Below are positions 50,169-59,807 of a DNA stretch of 64,000 bases, piece by piece; within the stretch, counting starts at the first letter, position 1, and each line of letters begins with the position of its first letter. Origin of the DNA: Larkinella soli (GTDB taxonomy: Bacteria > Bacteroidota > Bacteroidia > Cytophagales > Spirosomataceae). The position numbers and the translations under genes are program-made. Below the pieces are notes generated by a model. That model did not search any database, was not told the origin of the DNA, and saw only the letters and a program-made list of their open reading frames with translations. Where the stretch lies: the NCBI RefSeq assembly GCF_003703975.1, contig NZ_QTJY01000009.1, forward strand, positions 186,001 to 250,000, in the 5' to 3' direction.

Positions 50169-50403
50169 TATTAACGAAATAGTAACCAATTAAGTACTAC
50201 TACTTATGAAATTTATTCTGCGGTAGCATAAAGAAGGCTGGTGGCGGCTGAATTGCCGGACAAAATCTTTTTTGTTATAAAGCCTGCAAAAATAATTACA
50301 TATTTTTTGCGTATAGCCCCTTTTCTACAATTCTCCCCGGATTCTGCCTTCGGAACCGGCCGAAATGCAGCACCCGGGGAGGTGGAACGGGAGGGAGAAA
50401 CCG

Positions 50404-53400
50404 TTAATTTTTCAGCACTTTAATCGTTCGCAGCCGGTGGTTTCCCCGGCCTATCTGAAGCAGATAGAGACCCGACGGAAGCCGGAGGGAGCGGAGATCG
50501 AGGGTGGCTTTCCGGTCTTCCACCAGGACGGCTTCATCTCCGACGGGCCATTCCTGGCCGGACGTCGAGAAGATCGAGAACCGGTAGGGGGCCGCCGGTC
50601 CTTCCGTGTCCGGGCCGGCCGACGGAAGGGTGACTTCCACGCGATCCGCAAACGGGTTCGGGTACACCTTCCAGACATCCGGTTCGGCATCCCGGAGGCC
50701 TTCCGGGACCGCCTGCTCGGCGGCCATCCGCCCGCCGGGGGCCGTAATCGTAAACCGGATCGTCCGGCTGATCAGGGGCGTACTGCTGCCGTTGGGGCCT
50801 TTGAAGCCGGTCACTTTCAGCGTATAGGTGCCGACCAGGGGCGTAATGCCGCCGTTATCCCCACAGAGGCCGTAGGGCGCAAAGTTCTCCGCAAAGGTGA
50901 CGGTCCGGGGGCCGGTCAGTTCGAACTTCACACTCTCCACTTTGGTGGCAACCGCGCTGAAGATGTTGATCGATGAGGGCAGCGTGTTGATCGGAATGCG
51001 GGTGCCTTCGTTCAGATCGGTGATAAACTGACGGGCGGTGGCGGTCGTACCGGCTTTGAAAAGCTGGATGGTGATGTTTTCCACCACCTTCAGCGTGAAA
51101 CCGGCCGTTACGGAAGCGCCCTGGTTGTCGGTAGCTTTGGCGGTCAGGGAGTACGAGCCGGCCACGGTAGCGGTTCCGCTGAGGAGGCCCGTCGTCTTGT
51201 TGTAGGTCAGGCCGGCCGGCAGTCCCGTCACATCAACCGATGCGATGGTGCCGTCCGAATCGGAGAACTGCGCTTTCCCGAGCGTGTAGCTGAACGGAAG
51301 CCCTACGGTGGCCGACTGGCTCACCGGAGCCTGAACCACCACCGGCGGCTGGTTGACCGGCGGGGCAGGGGCCTGAACCGTGAGCGTAAAGGTGGTCGAG
51401 ACGCCCGCGCCCTGATCGTCGGTGGCCGTAGCCGTCAGCGTGAAGGTGCCCGCGGCCGTGGGCATACCGCTGAGAGTGCGGGTTTCGGAATTGTAGGTCA
51501 GCCCCGCCGGCTGCCCGCTCAGGTCCACTTTGGTGATTGATCCGTCGGCGTCGGTAAAGGTGGCGGCCGGAATCGTCAGGCTGAAGGTCTGCCCTACGGT
51601 AGCCGTCTGGCTTGGCACCGTTTGTGCCACGGTCGGGGCCTTGTTGGCCGCCGGCTGCACACTCAGCGTAAAGGTGGTCGAGACGCCCGCGCCCTGATCG
51701 TCGATGGCCGTGGCCGTCAGCGTGTAGCTGCCCGCGGCCGTGGGCGTACCGCTGAGGGTGCGGGTTTCGGGATTGTAGGTCAACCCCGCCGGCTGACCGC
51801 TCAGGTCGATCCGGGCAATCAAACCGTCCTCGTCCCGGAAGGTTTCTTTCAGAATCGTCAGGCTAAAGGCCTGTCCTACGGTGGCCGACTGGCTCACCGG
51901 AGCCTGAACCACCACCGGCGGCTGGTTGACCGGCGGGGCAGGGGCCTGAACCGTGATCGTGAAGGTGGTCGAGACGCCCGCGCCCTGATCGTCGGTGGCC
52001 GTGGCCGTCAGCGTGTAGCTGCCCGCGGCCGTCGGTGTACCGTTAAGAGTGCGCGTATTCTGGGTGTAAGTCAGTCCGGCCGGCTGACCGCTCAGGTCCA
52101 CTTTGGTGATTGATCCGTCATCATCCCGGAAGGTTTCTTTAGGAATGATCCAGTTGAAGTCCTGGCCCACGGTGGCCGTCTGACTTGCTATGGCCTGACT
52201 GACTACCGGAGCCTGATTCGGCTTCTCGCTGATCGTGATGACAAAGCTGACGGTGGCCGCTGCGGTCGGTGCTGCCAGCGCTTGGGTGGTCTGGCTGCCT
52301 TTTGCCGCCGTCGACGGACCGGAGGCCCTGACCGTCACGGTCGTGGAGGTCGGACTCGTCGGAACCCCGCTGATTTTGCCGGTAGCAGGGTCGTGGCTGA
52401 GGCCGTCCGGTAGCCCGATCACCTCGATGCTGGAGACGGGGCCGGTAAAAATGTCACCCGGAATGACCAGGTTGAACGGCTGGCCCACCGTGGCGGTCTG
52501 GTCCGGGATGCTTCCGGCCACCTGCGGTTCTTCGGTCGGTGCCGGGCCGACCGTGAGCGTAAAGGTGGTCGAGACGCCCGCGCCCTGATCGTCGGTGGCC
52601 GTGGCCGTCAGCGTGTAGCTGCCCGCGGCCGTGGGAATGCCGCTCAGGGTGCGGGTTTCTTCGGCCCAGGTCAGCCCTTCCGGACTGCCGTTCAGGTCCA
52701 CTTTGGTGATTGACCCGTCGGCGTCGGTGAAGGTGGCGGCCGGGAGCGTGAAACTGAAGGATTTGCCTGCGATGGCGGTCTGGTTCTCAATGGCCTGGGC
52801 CACCACGGGCGGCTGGTTGGCCGGAGCCTCCGTCACCACCACCGTCACGAGGGATGGGGTATAGCCGCCCACGCCGTCGGATACGATCAGGCTGACCGTG
52901 AACGTCCCGGTATTCGAGGGTGTGCCGCTGAAGGTACGGGTCGTTTTATCGTAGGCTATTCCGGGAATACTGCCGCTCACCGAATACAGGAGGGGCTGAC
53001 CCTCGGGATCGGAGAAAGCCGGCAGGGTGTACGAAAGGGTCTGGTTCAGGAAGGCCGTCCGTACGGAAAGGGTCGGAGCCACCGGCGGCTGGTTGCCCGG
53101 TACGGCCGGCTGGGCCGTCGAGGCCGGGCAGTTGAGCGTTAGCGGAGAGCCGTTCAGGTAATACGCCGAATGCTGCACCCGGAGGCTGATCGTGTGCGGA
53201 TTACCGTCTTTGAGAGCCGCAGGAATAACGAACTGAAAACCGTGGGCGCCGTTGCCTTTTCCGGCCGCTTTCAGGTCCGGGCGGGTTACGTCGGCCATGA
53301 GGGTCCCGATGACGGTGGAGCCGTCGAGAATTTCGACAGGCAGGGTGGAATCGGGCAGGTTTCGGTCCCAGAGCCAGCCCCAGATGTCGCCCTCGCACTG

Positions 53401-55233
53401 ATAATCATCGACAAAGCCTTCAAAGTCTCCCGTCCGCACCGGGGGCCTGGGGGGCTCGCTCACGACGGTGTCGGGTTCGTTGACCGTCAGCCGGAAACTG
53501 CCCCCGGCCGTGGCTCCGACCTGATCCCGCGCCGTCAGGGTCACGGTGGCGACGGCGGTCTGGCTGGGGGTGCCGGTGATGACACCGGTGGAATCCACCC
53601 AGCGCAACCCGGCGGGCAGGCCGTTCACCTCCACCGCGAGCGGGCCGCCTTCCGGGTCGGTGAAGGCCTGGCCGATACTGTAGCTGAAGGGGCGGCCTGC
53701 CACGGCTTCCTGATCCGTCAGCGTGGCCGTCAGCTTCGGAGCCTGGTTGATCACCGGCGGTTCGTCGCGCAGCAGGTCTTCGTCCAGTTCGATCCGGACG
53801 GGCTTTTTGCCGTTGGCGTTGTAGCGGGTCGTCCATTTTTCCTGCGGGGTGTAGTAATCCAGGAGAACGGCTGAAAGCTTGTAACCTGTGGCCGTTCCGG
53901 CGGTCTGTACCTGAGTGACCGGTTTTTTCAGCAGGCTGTCGGCGAGGACCCGGGCCACGATGCTGGCCAGCTTGGGCTGGGCATCTTTTCCGCCGAAGTT
54001 TGCCAGGGTAATCATGGTGGCGCCGTGTTCGAAGCATTGCGCCACCTGCTGGTAGTAGGTATCGATGCTGACCGAATTATGGAACATCCCGTCGACGGCG
54101 TTGATCAGGAAGGCCCCCGGGCGGAAGTTGCTCCGGACGAGGTCCATCGAAAAGCGGTGGTTGTAGTCCGGGCCGTCGTTAAATTTCAGGCCGTCGGCGG
54201 TCTGGCCGAGGCTTTTAAAGGCGAAGGTGCCGCGCAGACCCGAAATCCGGTCCCAGACGCAGCCGTGCTGGTTGACGACGCGGATGGTCGGATCGACCGA
54301 CTTGACGGAGTTATTGATGCCCTGCAGGAAGTTCTGGAGAATCCGGTGCCGGAACACGTACCAGTCCTGCCCCCGACGGCCTTTCGTCACGGCCGAGTAG
54401 GGGTCGCTCGACTGGTAGGCCGGCGGCATGACCTGGCCCCACTGGCTGAAGCTGGTGCCCCAGCGGAGGTTCAGCCCGGCGAGGGTAAAGCGGGCCTGAA
54501 GATACTGACGGAAGGCCGACAGCATGGGAGCGCTGTAATCGAACGGCACCACGTATTTCGACTTGCCGGTCGGGTGCTGAACGGGTGAATATTCCGATTC
54601 GAGGGCGGGCGAAGTCACCACCGACATGAACAGCAGCCTGCCCTGTTCGTGGAGGTAGTAATACCGCCGGGTGCATTCTTCCACGAAGGCGTTGACCAGA
54701 TTCAGGCTGGGCTGATGGGCGAAGCTGAACTGCGTCATGCCCTGGCCGTTGAGCCGCGAACTGTCGGCCGCCTGCATGGTTTCCTTCTCGGTCCAGAAAC
54801 CGTCGGTCAGGTTCGCCATGCGGCCCACCTGGATGCGGAGAGCGACCTTCAGCCCCATCCGGAGCGCGGTCTGGACGTGTGAGTCCACCACCGACCACTC
54901 CGGCGGGCTGTTTCTCGTCGGATAAACCTTATCCCAGTGAATGGAGATTTCCACGGCGTTGCAGCCGACGGAGGCCGAGTGCTCGATCCGCTGGTCGTCG
55001 ATGCGGGGGTCGGTTTCGAAGTGGAAGATGGTGACGCCGATGTAGCGCTGCGTCTCGACCGGGACGCCCGGCGGGTTGGCCCCGGACCGGGGAGAAGCGG
55101 TCGGGTGCGTACCGGCCATCGACTGAAAAGCAAGAATGAATAAAGCAAAAACCGGGGGAGAGAGTCTGCGGAAGAGAAGTAAAAGTAATCCTGTCGTCAT
55201 AACGGTTGAACAAACGGTTGTGTGTACACTCAA
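50404..55233 (-). CDS. Giant T9SS-secreted protein: glycosidase-like barrel plus Ig-like repeats
   Basis: 1609 residues. Membrane-spanning leader in the first 45 residues (start 55233, or ATG 55200). Residues about 60-440 resemble a glycoside-hydrolase TIM barrel of the GH42/GH-A type (NAVEISIHWDKVYP, KVALRIQVGRMA, SVVTSPALESEYSP, RVVNQHG). The first putative Ig domain is at about 495-590. A ~100-residue domain at 605-705 has DIWGWLWDRNLP...GNGAHGF...LKDGNPHTISLRV. Six or seven He_PIG/cadherin-like repeats run over about 720-1395, then a further ~100-residue domain. The type A T9SS tail is at about 1525-1609 (VYPNPFADRVEVTL...LPSGLYLLQI...IKVLKN). It is likely a surface glycan-acting enzyme, substrate unknown. 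Confidence 0.85.
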   Translation of the reverse strand: MSVHTTVCSTVMTTGLLLLLFRRLSPPVFALFILAFQSMAGTHPTASPRSGANPPGVPVETQRYIGVTIFHFETDPRIDDQRIEHSASVGCNAVEISIHWDKVYPTRNSPPEWSVVDSHVQTALRMGLKVALRIQVGRMANLTDGFWTEKETMQAADSSRLNGQGMTQFSFAHQPSLNLVNAFVEECTRRYYYLHEQGRLLFMSVVTSPALESEYSPVQHPTGKSKYVVPFDYSAPMLSAFRQYLQARFTLAGLNLRWGTSFSQWGQVMPPAYQSSDPYSAVTKGRRGQDWYVFRHRILQNFLQGINNSVKSVDPTIRVVNQHGCVWDRISGLRGTFAFKSLGQTADGLKFNDGPDYNHRFSMDLVRSNFRPGAFLINAVDGMFHNSVSIDTYYQQVAQCFEHGATMITLANFGGKDAQPKLASIVARVLADSLLKKPVTQVQTAGTATGYKLSAVLLDYYTPQEKWTTRYNANGKKPVRIELDEDLLRDEPPVINQAPKLTATLTDQEAVAGRPFSYSIGQAFTDPEGGPLAVEVNGLPAGLRWVDSTGVITGTPSQTAVATVTLTARDQVGATAGGSFRLTVNEPDTVVSEPPRPPVRTGDFEGFVDDYQCEGDIWGWLWDRNLPDSTLPVEILDGSTVIGTLMADVTRPDLKAAGKGNGAHGFQFVIPAALKDGNPHTISLRVQHSAYYLNGSPLTLNCPASTAQPAVPGNQPPVAPTLSVRTAFLNQTLSYTLPAFSDPEGQPLLYSVSGSIPGIAYDKTTRTFSGTPSNTGTFTVSLIVSDGVGGYTPSLVTVVVTEAPANQPPVVAQAIENQTAIAGKSFSFTLPAATFTDADGSITKVDLNGSPEGLTWAEETRTLSGIPTAAGSYTLTATATDDQGAGVSTTFTLTVGPAPTEEPQVAGSIPDQTATVGQPFNLVIPGDIFTGPVSSIEVIGLPDGLSHDPATGKISGVPTSPTSTTVTVRASGPSTAAKGSQTTQALAAPTAAATVSFVITISEKPNQAPVVSQAIASQTATVGQDFNWIIPKETFRDDDGSITKVDLSGQPAGLTYTQNTRTLNGTPTAAGSYTLTATATDDQGAGVSTTFTITVQAPAPPVNQPPVVVQAPVSQSATVGQAFSLTILKETFRDEDGLIARIDLSGQPAGLTYNPETRTLSGTPTAAGSYTLTATAIDDQGAGVSTTFTLSVQPAANKAPTVAQTVPSQTATVGQTFSLTIPAATFTDADGSITKVDLSGQPAGLTYNSETRTLSGMPTAAGTFTLTATATDDQGAGVSTTFTLTVQAPAPPVNQPPVVVQAPVSQSATVGLPFSYTLGKAQFSDSDGTIASVDVTGLPAGLTYNKTTGLLSGTATVAGSYSLTAKATDNQGASVTAGFTLKVVENITIQLFKAGTTATARQFITDLNEGTRIPINTLPSSINIFSAVATKVESVKFELTGPRTVTFAENFAPYGLCGDNGGITPLVGTYTLKVTGFKGPNGSSTPLISRTIRFTITAPGGRMAAEQAVPEGLRDAEPDVWKVYPNPFADRVEVTLPSAGPDTEGPAAPYRFSIFSTSGQEWPVGDEAVLVEDRKATLDLRSLRLPSGLYLLQIGRGNHRLRTIKVLKN
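51301..52010. repeat. Near-identical internal DNA repeats within the giant gene
   Basis: About 135 bases at 51301-51436 recur almost unchanged at 51875-52010. A shorter core (AGGTGGTCGAGACGCCCGCG and following bases) also occurs at about 51668 and 52559. Period is 282-291 bases, one Ig-like domain. The identity at DNA level points to recent duplication or gene conversion. Confidence 0.85.
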
Positions 55234-55482
55234 TACGGCATTGGGTTGGGTAAAAGAGTCCGGGCCGATGCGGAGTCCGCAGCCGGAACAGTTTCATATC
55301 GATAGGATTAGGGGGATGCTGGAATCGCTGGAAATATGTCCGATAACTGATAGCAACTCCGACAGTAGCTATCAATAGCAAAATGAATGCCAACGCATTT
55401 ATTCTTTTTCGAATAAATACTTGTCTGATAAAAGGCTACACGGCCGGTAGGGAATCGGGAAGAAAAAAAGGGAGGGGAGGGG

Positions 55483-57708
55483 TCAGCCGTGAACCGGCAG
55501 CCGGATGGTCATTTCCGTGAACTGGCCGGGCTGCGTCTCGGCCAGGATTTCTCCACCGTGGCCTTTGGTGATGATATCGTAACTGAGCGAGAGGCCCAGA
55601 CCGGTGCCCTGGCCGGTGGGTTTGGTAGTAAAAAAGGGCTGGAAGATTTTCTGTTTTACCGGTTCGGGCATACCGGTGCCGTTGTCGCGAACCCGGATTT
55701 CCACGGTGCCGTTCTGCCGGTGCGTCAGCACGGAGACCGTCGGCTGGTAGCCGTCCTGCGCCTTTTTCTGCTTCTCCTTTACGGCATAGAAAGCGTTGGT
55801 ATACAGGTTCAGCAGGACGCGGCCCAGGTCCTGCGGCACCACCTCGACGGCCCCCAGCTTCGGGTCGAAATCGGTAACCAGCACGGCACTGAAATCTTTT
55901 TCCTTCGCCCGCAGCCCGTGGTAGGCCAGCCGCAGGTATTCGTCGGCGAGGGCGTTGAGGTCGGTCGCCTGCCGCCGGCCGGCCGAGCTTCGGCTGTGTT
56001 CGAGCATGCCCTTGACGATGCTGTCGGCCCGGCGCCCGTGGGAGTGAATTTTCTGCAGGTTCCGGGCCAGATCGTCGGCGATGGCCAGGACATCCTCCGT
56101 CCGGCCGGCGACGGCCTCTTCCTTCAGCTCCTGCACGAGTTCTTCGCTGACGTCCGAGAAGTTGTTGACGAAGTTGAGCGGATTCTGGATTTCGTGGGCG
56201 ATGCCGGCCGTCAGTTCCCCCAGCGAAGCCATCTTTTCCTTATGGATCAACTGCTCCTGCGTGGTTCTCAGTTCGGTCAGGGTCTTTTCGATCTCCGTTT
56301 TCTGGGCGTGCAGCAGGGCGTTGGCCTTCCGTTTCGAAAAATAGGCGTAAAAGGCCAGCCCCGCGATCACCACGGAAAGACCCAGACCGACCGAGAGGGC
56401 GAGCTGCCGGGCGCGGGCCTCCGCCCGCCGGCGTTCCTGCCGGGCATTGAGCGTCTGCTGTTTTTTTTCGAACTCGTAGTTCATCGTCAGCTCGGTCGAT
56501 TTCTGGATGTTATCGCGGCTGCGGACGGAATCGGAGATGGCGGCCGAGGTCCGGAAGGAAGCCAGCGCCTTCCGGTAGTCGCCGACCCGGCTGTAACATT
56601 CCGAAACGTGGCGGTAGGCCTCGCCGACCGATTCCTCATAATAATCGCTGCCCCGGATGGCCCCGAACCCTTTTTCGTAGTTTTCAATAGCCTCCCCGAA
56701 CCGGTTCTTCATTTTCAGGGCCAGCCCCAGGGCCGAATAAGCCTGGTAGAGGTTATAAGGCTGGCGGGAAGCGGTCGCAATCGGCACGGCCCTGCGGGCC
56801 ATGGATTCAGCCCGGTCCAGGTCATTCAGAAAGGCCGAGGAGATGGCGGCTTTGGAAAGGCTGGCCGCTTCGATGCCGGGGTCGCCGATCTTCCGGGCCA
56901 GCCCGGCGGCTTTCATCGCGTAATCGTACGAGGGCCCGAACCGCTTATCCTTCTCATATAGGGTGGACAGATTGGAATAGGTATACAGTTCCACGATGGG
57001 AGCGGATGCGGCTCTGGAAAGCCGAATCGCCCGGAAGAGCGACTGTTCGGCCCGTTTGACGTCTCCCATAGCGCTGTAAATCAGGCCCAGATTCAACTGG
57101 ATGTAGGATTGGGAACCCACATCTCCGGTTTCCTCGAAGTGCTTCAGTGCCTTCTGGTTATACAGGATGGCATGGGGGAAGTCCGAGTTCATCTGATAGG
57201 AGATCGCGATGTTCTGATAGGAAGCGTTCAGCATCCGCCGGTCGTTGATCTGCCCGGCATACTGAATGGCTTTTTGAAAACTGGCGATGGCGCTGTCGGT
57301 CTTCCCCTGCATCCCGTACATGTTCCCGTAGCTGAGAAAGGTATTCCCCAGTCCTTTGGGGTCCTTCAGGGAGGTGAAGATCTGTGCCGCGTTTTTCAGA
57401 TAGGCGGCACTGTGTCCGTAATCGCCCTTGAAATAGTTGCCGGCCGCCAGCTTGATGAGGGCATAGGCTTCCCCTTTCCGGTAGCCGATCCGCCGGGCAT
57501 CGGCCACGGTCTTCCGGGCCAGGGCGATGGCCGAATCCAGGTTGGACTGGTTGAGCAGATAGATCTTCTCGATGACGAGGTTAATCCGGGCGGTATCGGT
57601 GGCGGCCTTGCGGATCAGGCGGTCCAGACTGTCGATTTTAGGGTTGCTCTGTCCGAAGGCCGGCGTCAGCAAAAAGAACGACAGACAGCAGGTAACCAGC
57701 TTTTTCAT
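55483..57708 (-). CDS. TPR-containing sensor histidine kinase
   Basis: 741 residues. Signal peptide at 1-19, then about 370 residues of tetratricopeptide repeats in the periplasm ([48 protein letters not shown]). A coiled coil and one membrane helix ([22 protein letters not shown], about 437-458) follow. Cytoplasmic kinase: phospho-His in [19 protein letters not shown], then [48 protein letters not shown]. No receiver is fused or adjacent; the cognate regulator lies elsewhere. Common Bacteroidota architecture. Confidence 0.93.
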   Translation of the reverse strand: MKKLVTCCLSFFLLTPAFGQSNPKIDSLDRLIRKAATDTARINLVIEKIYLLNQSNLDSAIALARKTVADARRIGYRKGEAYALIKLAAGNYFKGDYGHSAAYLKNAAQIFTSLKDPKGLGNTFLSYGNMYGMQGKTDSAIASFQKAIQYAGQINDRRMLNASYQNIAISYQMNSDFPHAILYNQKALKHFEETGDVGSQSYIQLNLGLIYSAMGDVKRAEQSLFRAIRLSRAASAPIVELYTYSNLSTLYEKDKRFGPSYDYAMKAAGLARKIGDPGIEAASLSKAAISSAFLNDLDRAESMARRAVPIATASRQPYNLYQAYSALGLALKMKNRFGEAIENYEKGFGAIRGSDYYEESVGEAYRHVSECYSRVGDYRKALASFRTSAAISDSVRSRDNIQKSTELTMNYEFEKKQQTLNARQERRRAEARARQLALSVGLGLSVVIAGLAFYAYFSKRKANALLHAQKTEIEKTLTELRTTQEQLIHKEKMASLGELTAGIAHEIQNPLNFVNNFSDVSEELVQELKEEAVAGRTEDVLAIADDLARNLQKIHSHGRRADSIVKGMLEHSRSSAGRRQATDLNALADEYLRLAYHGLRAKEKDFSAVLVTDFDPKLGAVEVVPQDLGRVLLNLYTNAFYAVKEKQKKAQDGYQPTVSVLTHRQNGTVEIRVRDNGTGMPEPVKQKIFQPFFTTKPTGQGTGLGLSLSYDIITKGHGGEILAETQPGQFTEMTIRLPVHG

Positions 57709-57915
57709 GGGGTCAGGATTTACGATCGGGCCGAAGGCATTTTCCCGGCGACGGCAGTACGGCTGGTTCCGGTTTCCGGTCGGAACGGTTTCGTTTCAGA
57801 AGGACCCGGAGGAGGCAGGTCGAATTAGAAGGACAGAAGAATTAATGGATCAATCATTAATACTACGAAAATAGCCGATACGATGCCTTCGTTTTCCGAT
57901 ATTAAATTTCTCCCG

Positions 57916-58416
57916 TCACCCGCCGGTATACGGCCCGCCGGGTTCGCCCCATCCCCAGACCGGCATCGGGGCGTCGGACTGGATCGGGTTTTCGACCGCG
58001 TTGGAGTTCAGCACGGCGATGCGGCTGCCCCATTCGAGGTATCCCAGCAACGCCGACCGGAACTCGGGGTCGTCGGGCAGGCCGATCTCGTCGGCGCTTT
58101 CGAGCAGCAGGCTCATCCACCGGCGTCGTTTCGTCTCGTCGAGGTGTTTGTCGAGGTGGTGCGCCACCATGCCGGCATGGCTGCCGCCGTCGGTGCCGGT
58201 ATAGAGCTTCGGGCCTCCGAAGACCTCGCCGATGAAGTGGGCCACGTGCCGGGCGTGTTCGGGCGCCATGTGCCGGAACACCGGTTCGAGGAGGGGATCG
58301 GACAGCACCTTTTTGTAAAAAAGCGTGGTGAGCTGCTCCAGGCGTTCCGTGCCGCCGAGCCATTCGTGTAAGGAGGGAACCATAAAGTTGATGGAAAATA
58401 GGTCAGGTGATTCCAT
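57916..58416 (-). CDS. Group II truncated haemoglobin
   Basis: 166 residues from 58416, or 155 from the ATG 58383. It has the 2-over-2 globin pattern: LHEWLGGTERLEQLTTLFYKKVLSDPLLEPVF, GEVFGGPKLYTGTDGGSHAGMVAHHL (proximal His probably in the HH pair), and RRRWMSLLL with the Trp at G8 characteristic of groups II/III. Binds oxygen or NO through haem; detoxification or sensing role. It diverges from the GAF-protein gene, with start codons 43 bases apart, so the two share a control region. Confidence 0.82.
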   Translation of the reverse strand: MESPDLFSINFMVPSLHEWLGGTERLEQLTTLFYKKVLSDPLLEPVFRHMAPEHARHVAHFIGEVFGGPKLYTGTDGGSHAGMVAHHLDKHLDETKRRRWMSLLLESADEIGLPDDPEFRSALLGYLEWGSRIAVLNSNAVENPIQSDAPMPVWGWGEPGGPYTGG

Positions 58417-58459
58417 TAAATGTATAATTTGCCGATCAATTATTCAACCTGTTTTTCTT

Positions 58460-59191
58460 ATGACCACCGGATCGCGCCCTTCCGTCCCCGTGCCTTCCAA
58501 CGAGGAAGAGCGGCTGAAAGCCCTCGCCGGCTATTACCTCCAGGAGGCCATTCCTGAAGAGGTCTTCGAAGACATCATTCGCCTGGCCGCCCAGATCTGC
58601 CGGACGCCCATCTCTCACATCGGCATCATGGAACGGGACCGCCAGTGGCTGCTGGCCAAACAGGGCCTGACCGTTCAGGAAGCCCCCCGCGAGGAAACCT
58701 TCTGTTCGTACACCATCATGAACCCCGAGACCCTGACCGTGGTGGAAGATGCCCGGAAGGACGAACGCTTCCGTGAGAATCCCTACACCAGTGGCCCGAC
58801 GCCCATCGTATTCTATGCGGGCGTGCCGCTGCTCAATCCGCAGGGCTTCCCGCTGGCGACGCTCTGCGTCATCGACCACCGTCCGCGGCAGCTGACCGAC
58901 AACCAGCTCCTGTCGCTCCAGGCCCTGGGCAAGTGGGTCTCCACCCAGTTCGAGCTACACAAGGTGAAACGGGAACTGGCCCGCGCCGAGCAATACCTGA
59001 AAATCACCCGCCATGAGACGACGAGGGCAAAGTATTCGCTGCAAACCCAGATCCGGCCCCTGGTGAAAGACCTCCTGGCCCGCCAGGAATCGTCCGGTGA
59101 AAACCCCGGAACGCCCTCGGCCGTTCAGGACCTGCGGGTACTGAACGGTTACCTCGATGAATTGCTGAACCCGGCTCCAACCGGGCTGTGA
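58460..59191 (+). CDS. Single GAF-domain protein
   Basis: 243 residues, cytoplasmic. The GAF domain covers about residues 25-165: EEVFEDIIRLAAQICRTPISHIGIMERDRQWLLAKQGL, EETFCSYTIMNPETLTVVEDARKDERF, FYAGVPLLNPQGFPLATLCVIDHRPRQLTDNQLLSLQALGKWV. It is followed by a helical C-terminal extension without an enzymatic domain. GAF domains of this type sense redox state or small ligands. Start is the ATG 58460; the frame upstream overlaps the haemoglobin gene. Confidence 0.85.
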   Translation: MTTGSRPSVPVPSNEEERLKALAGYYLQEAIPEEVFEDIIRLAAQICRTPISHIGIMERDRQWLLAKQGLTVQEAPREETFCSYTIMNPETLTVVEDARKDERFRENPYTSGPTPIVFYAGVPLLNPQGFPLATLCVIDHRPRQLTDNQLLSLQALGKWVSTQFELHKVKRELARAEQYLKITRHETTRAKYSLQTQIRPLVKDLLARQESSGENPGTPSAVQDLRVLNGYLDELLNPAPTGL

Positions 59192-59342
59192 TCTCTTCAG
59201 GGCCGGACCCCGCAGCGGCACCCCCTGTCGGGGAAGTCGGAACCGGGGCGAAAATATTGCAGCGAGACCGTTCCCGCTAAAAATAAAAGCGGTTCGGGCC
59301 GCCAGTTGTCTTCCGGCCGGGCTGTCCGCTCCGGGACGGAAG

Positions 59343-59360
59343 CTGTCCATTTGCGGACAG
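59343..59360. promoter_or_regulatory. Inverted repeat CTGTCC-N6-GGACAG upstream of the padR-type gene
   Basis: Perfect 6-bp arms. A third CTGTCC lies about 25 bases upstream. It is 109 bases before the PadR start codon and is a candidate regulator site; alternatively a chance hairpin in GC-rich DNA. Confidence 0.35.
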
Positions 59361-59468
59361 CGGGAGGAGCCGTACTGCCCGGAAAACCCGCTTGTTCATG
59401 CTGAAAAGAGTATTTGAGAAATCTGGCCGGAGATTTGTACGAGATAATAGAAACAAATCCCGTCTTTC

Positions 59469-59807
59469 ATGCGACGTACTTATCTGGGGGAGTTTGAGGA
59501 AATCGTCCTGCTGATGGTCGCCATTCTGGACGGCGATGCCTACGGCGTCACGATCAGCCAGGAGATCGAGCAGCACGTCGGGCGCGTGGTGGCCTTCGGA
59601 ACCGTTCACAACACGCTGATCCGGCTGGAGGAGAAAGGGTTCGTCCGGTCGGAACTGGGCGGAGCCACCGCCGAACGCGGAGGGCGCCGGAAGCGCCTGT
59701 TCCGGGTGACCGCCCTCGGCTCCCGCGCGCTGGTCGATATTCAGGAGGTCCGGAGCCGGCTCTGGCAGATGGTGCCGCCCGGCGCCCTGAACGTCAGCGG
59801 CCTATGA
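59469..59807 (+). CDS. PadR-family transcriptional regulator
   Basis: 112 residues. Winged helix of PadR type: LGEFEEIVLLMVAILDGDAYGVTISQEIEQHVGRVVAFGTVHNTLIRLEEKGFVRSEL, then a wing with GGRRKRLFRVTALGSRAL. It overlaps the following permease gene by 4 bases (ATGA). PadR plus FtsX permease is a recurrent Bacteroidota pair; PadR would repress its own operon until a ligand, perhaps a toxic compound, is present. Confidence 0.93.
   Translation: MRRTYLGEFEEIVLLMVAILDGDAYGVTISQEIEQHVGRVVAFGTVHNTLIRLEEKGFVRSELGGATAERGGRRKRLFRVTALGSRALVDIQEVRSRLWQMVPPGALNVSGL

Noticed and set aside
51301-52640. CRISPR-like or satellite array in the giant gene
   Set aside because: The periodicity matches a protein domain length of about 95 residues and stays in one reading frame.
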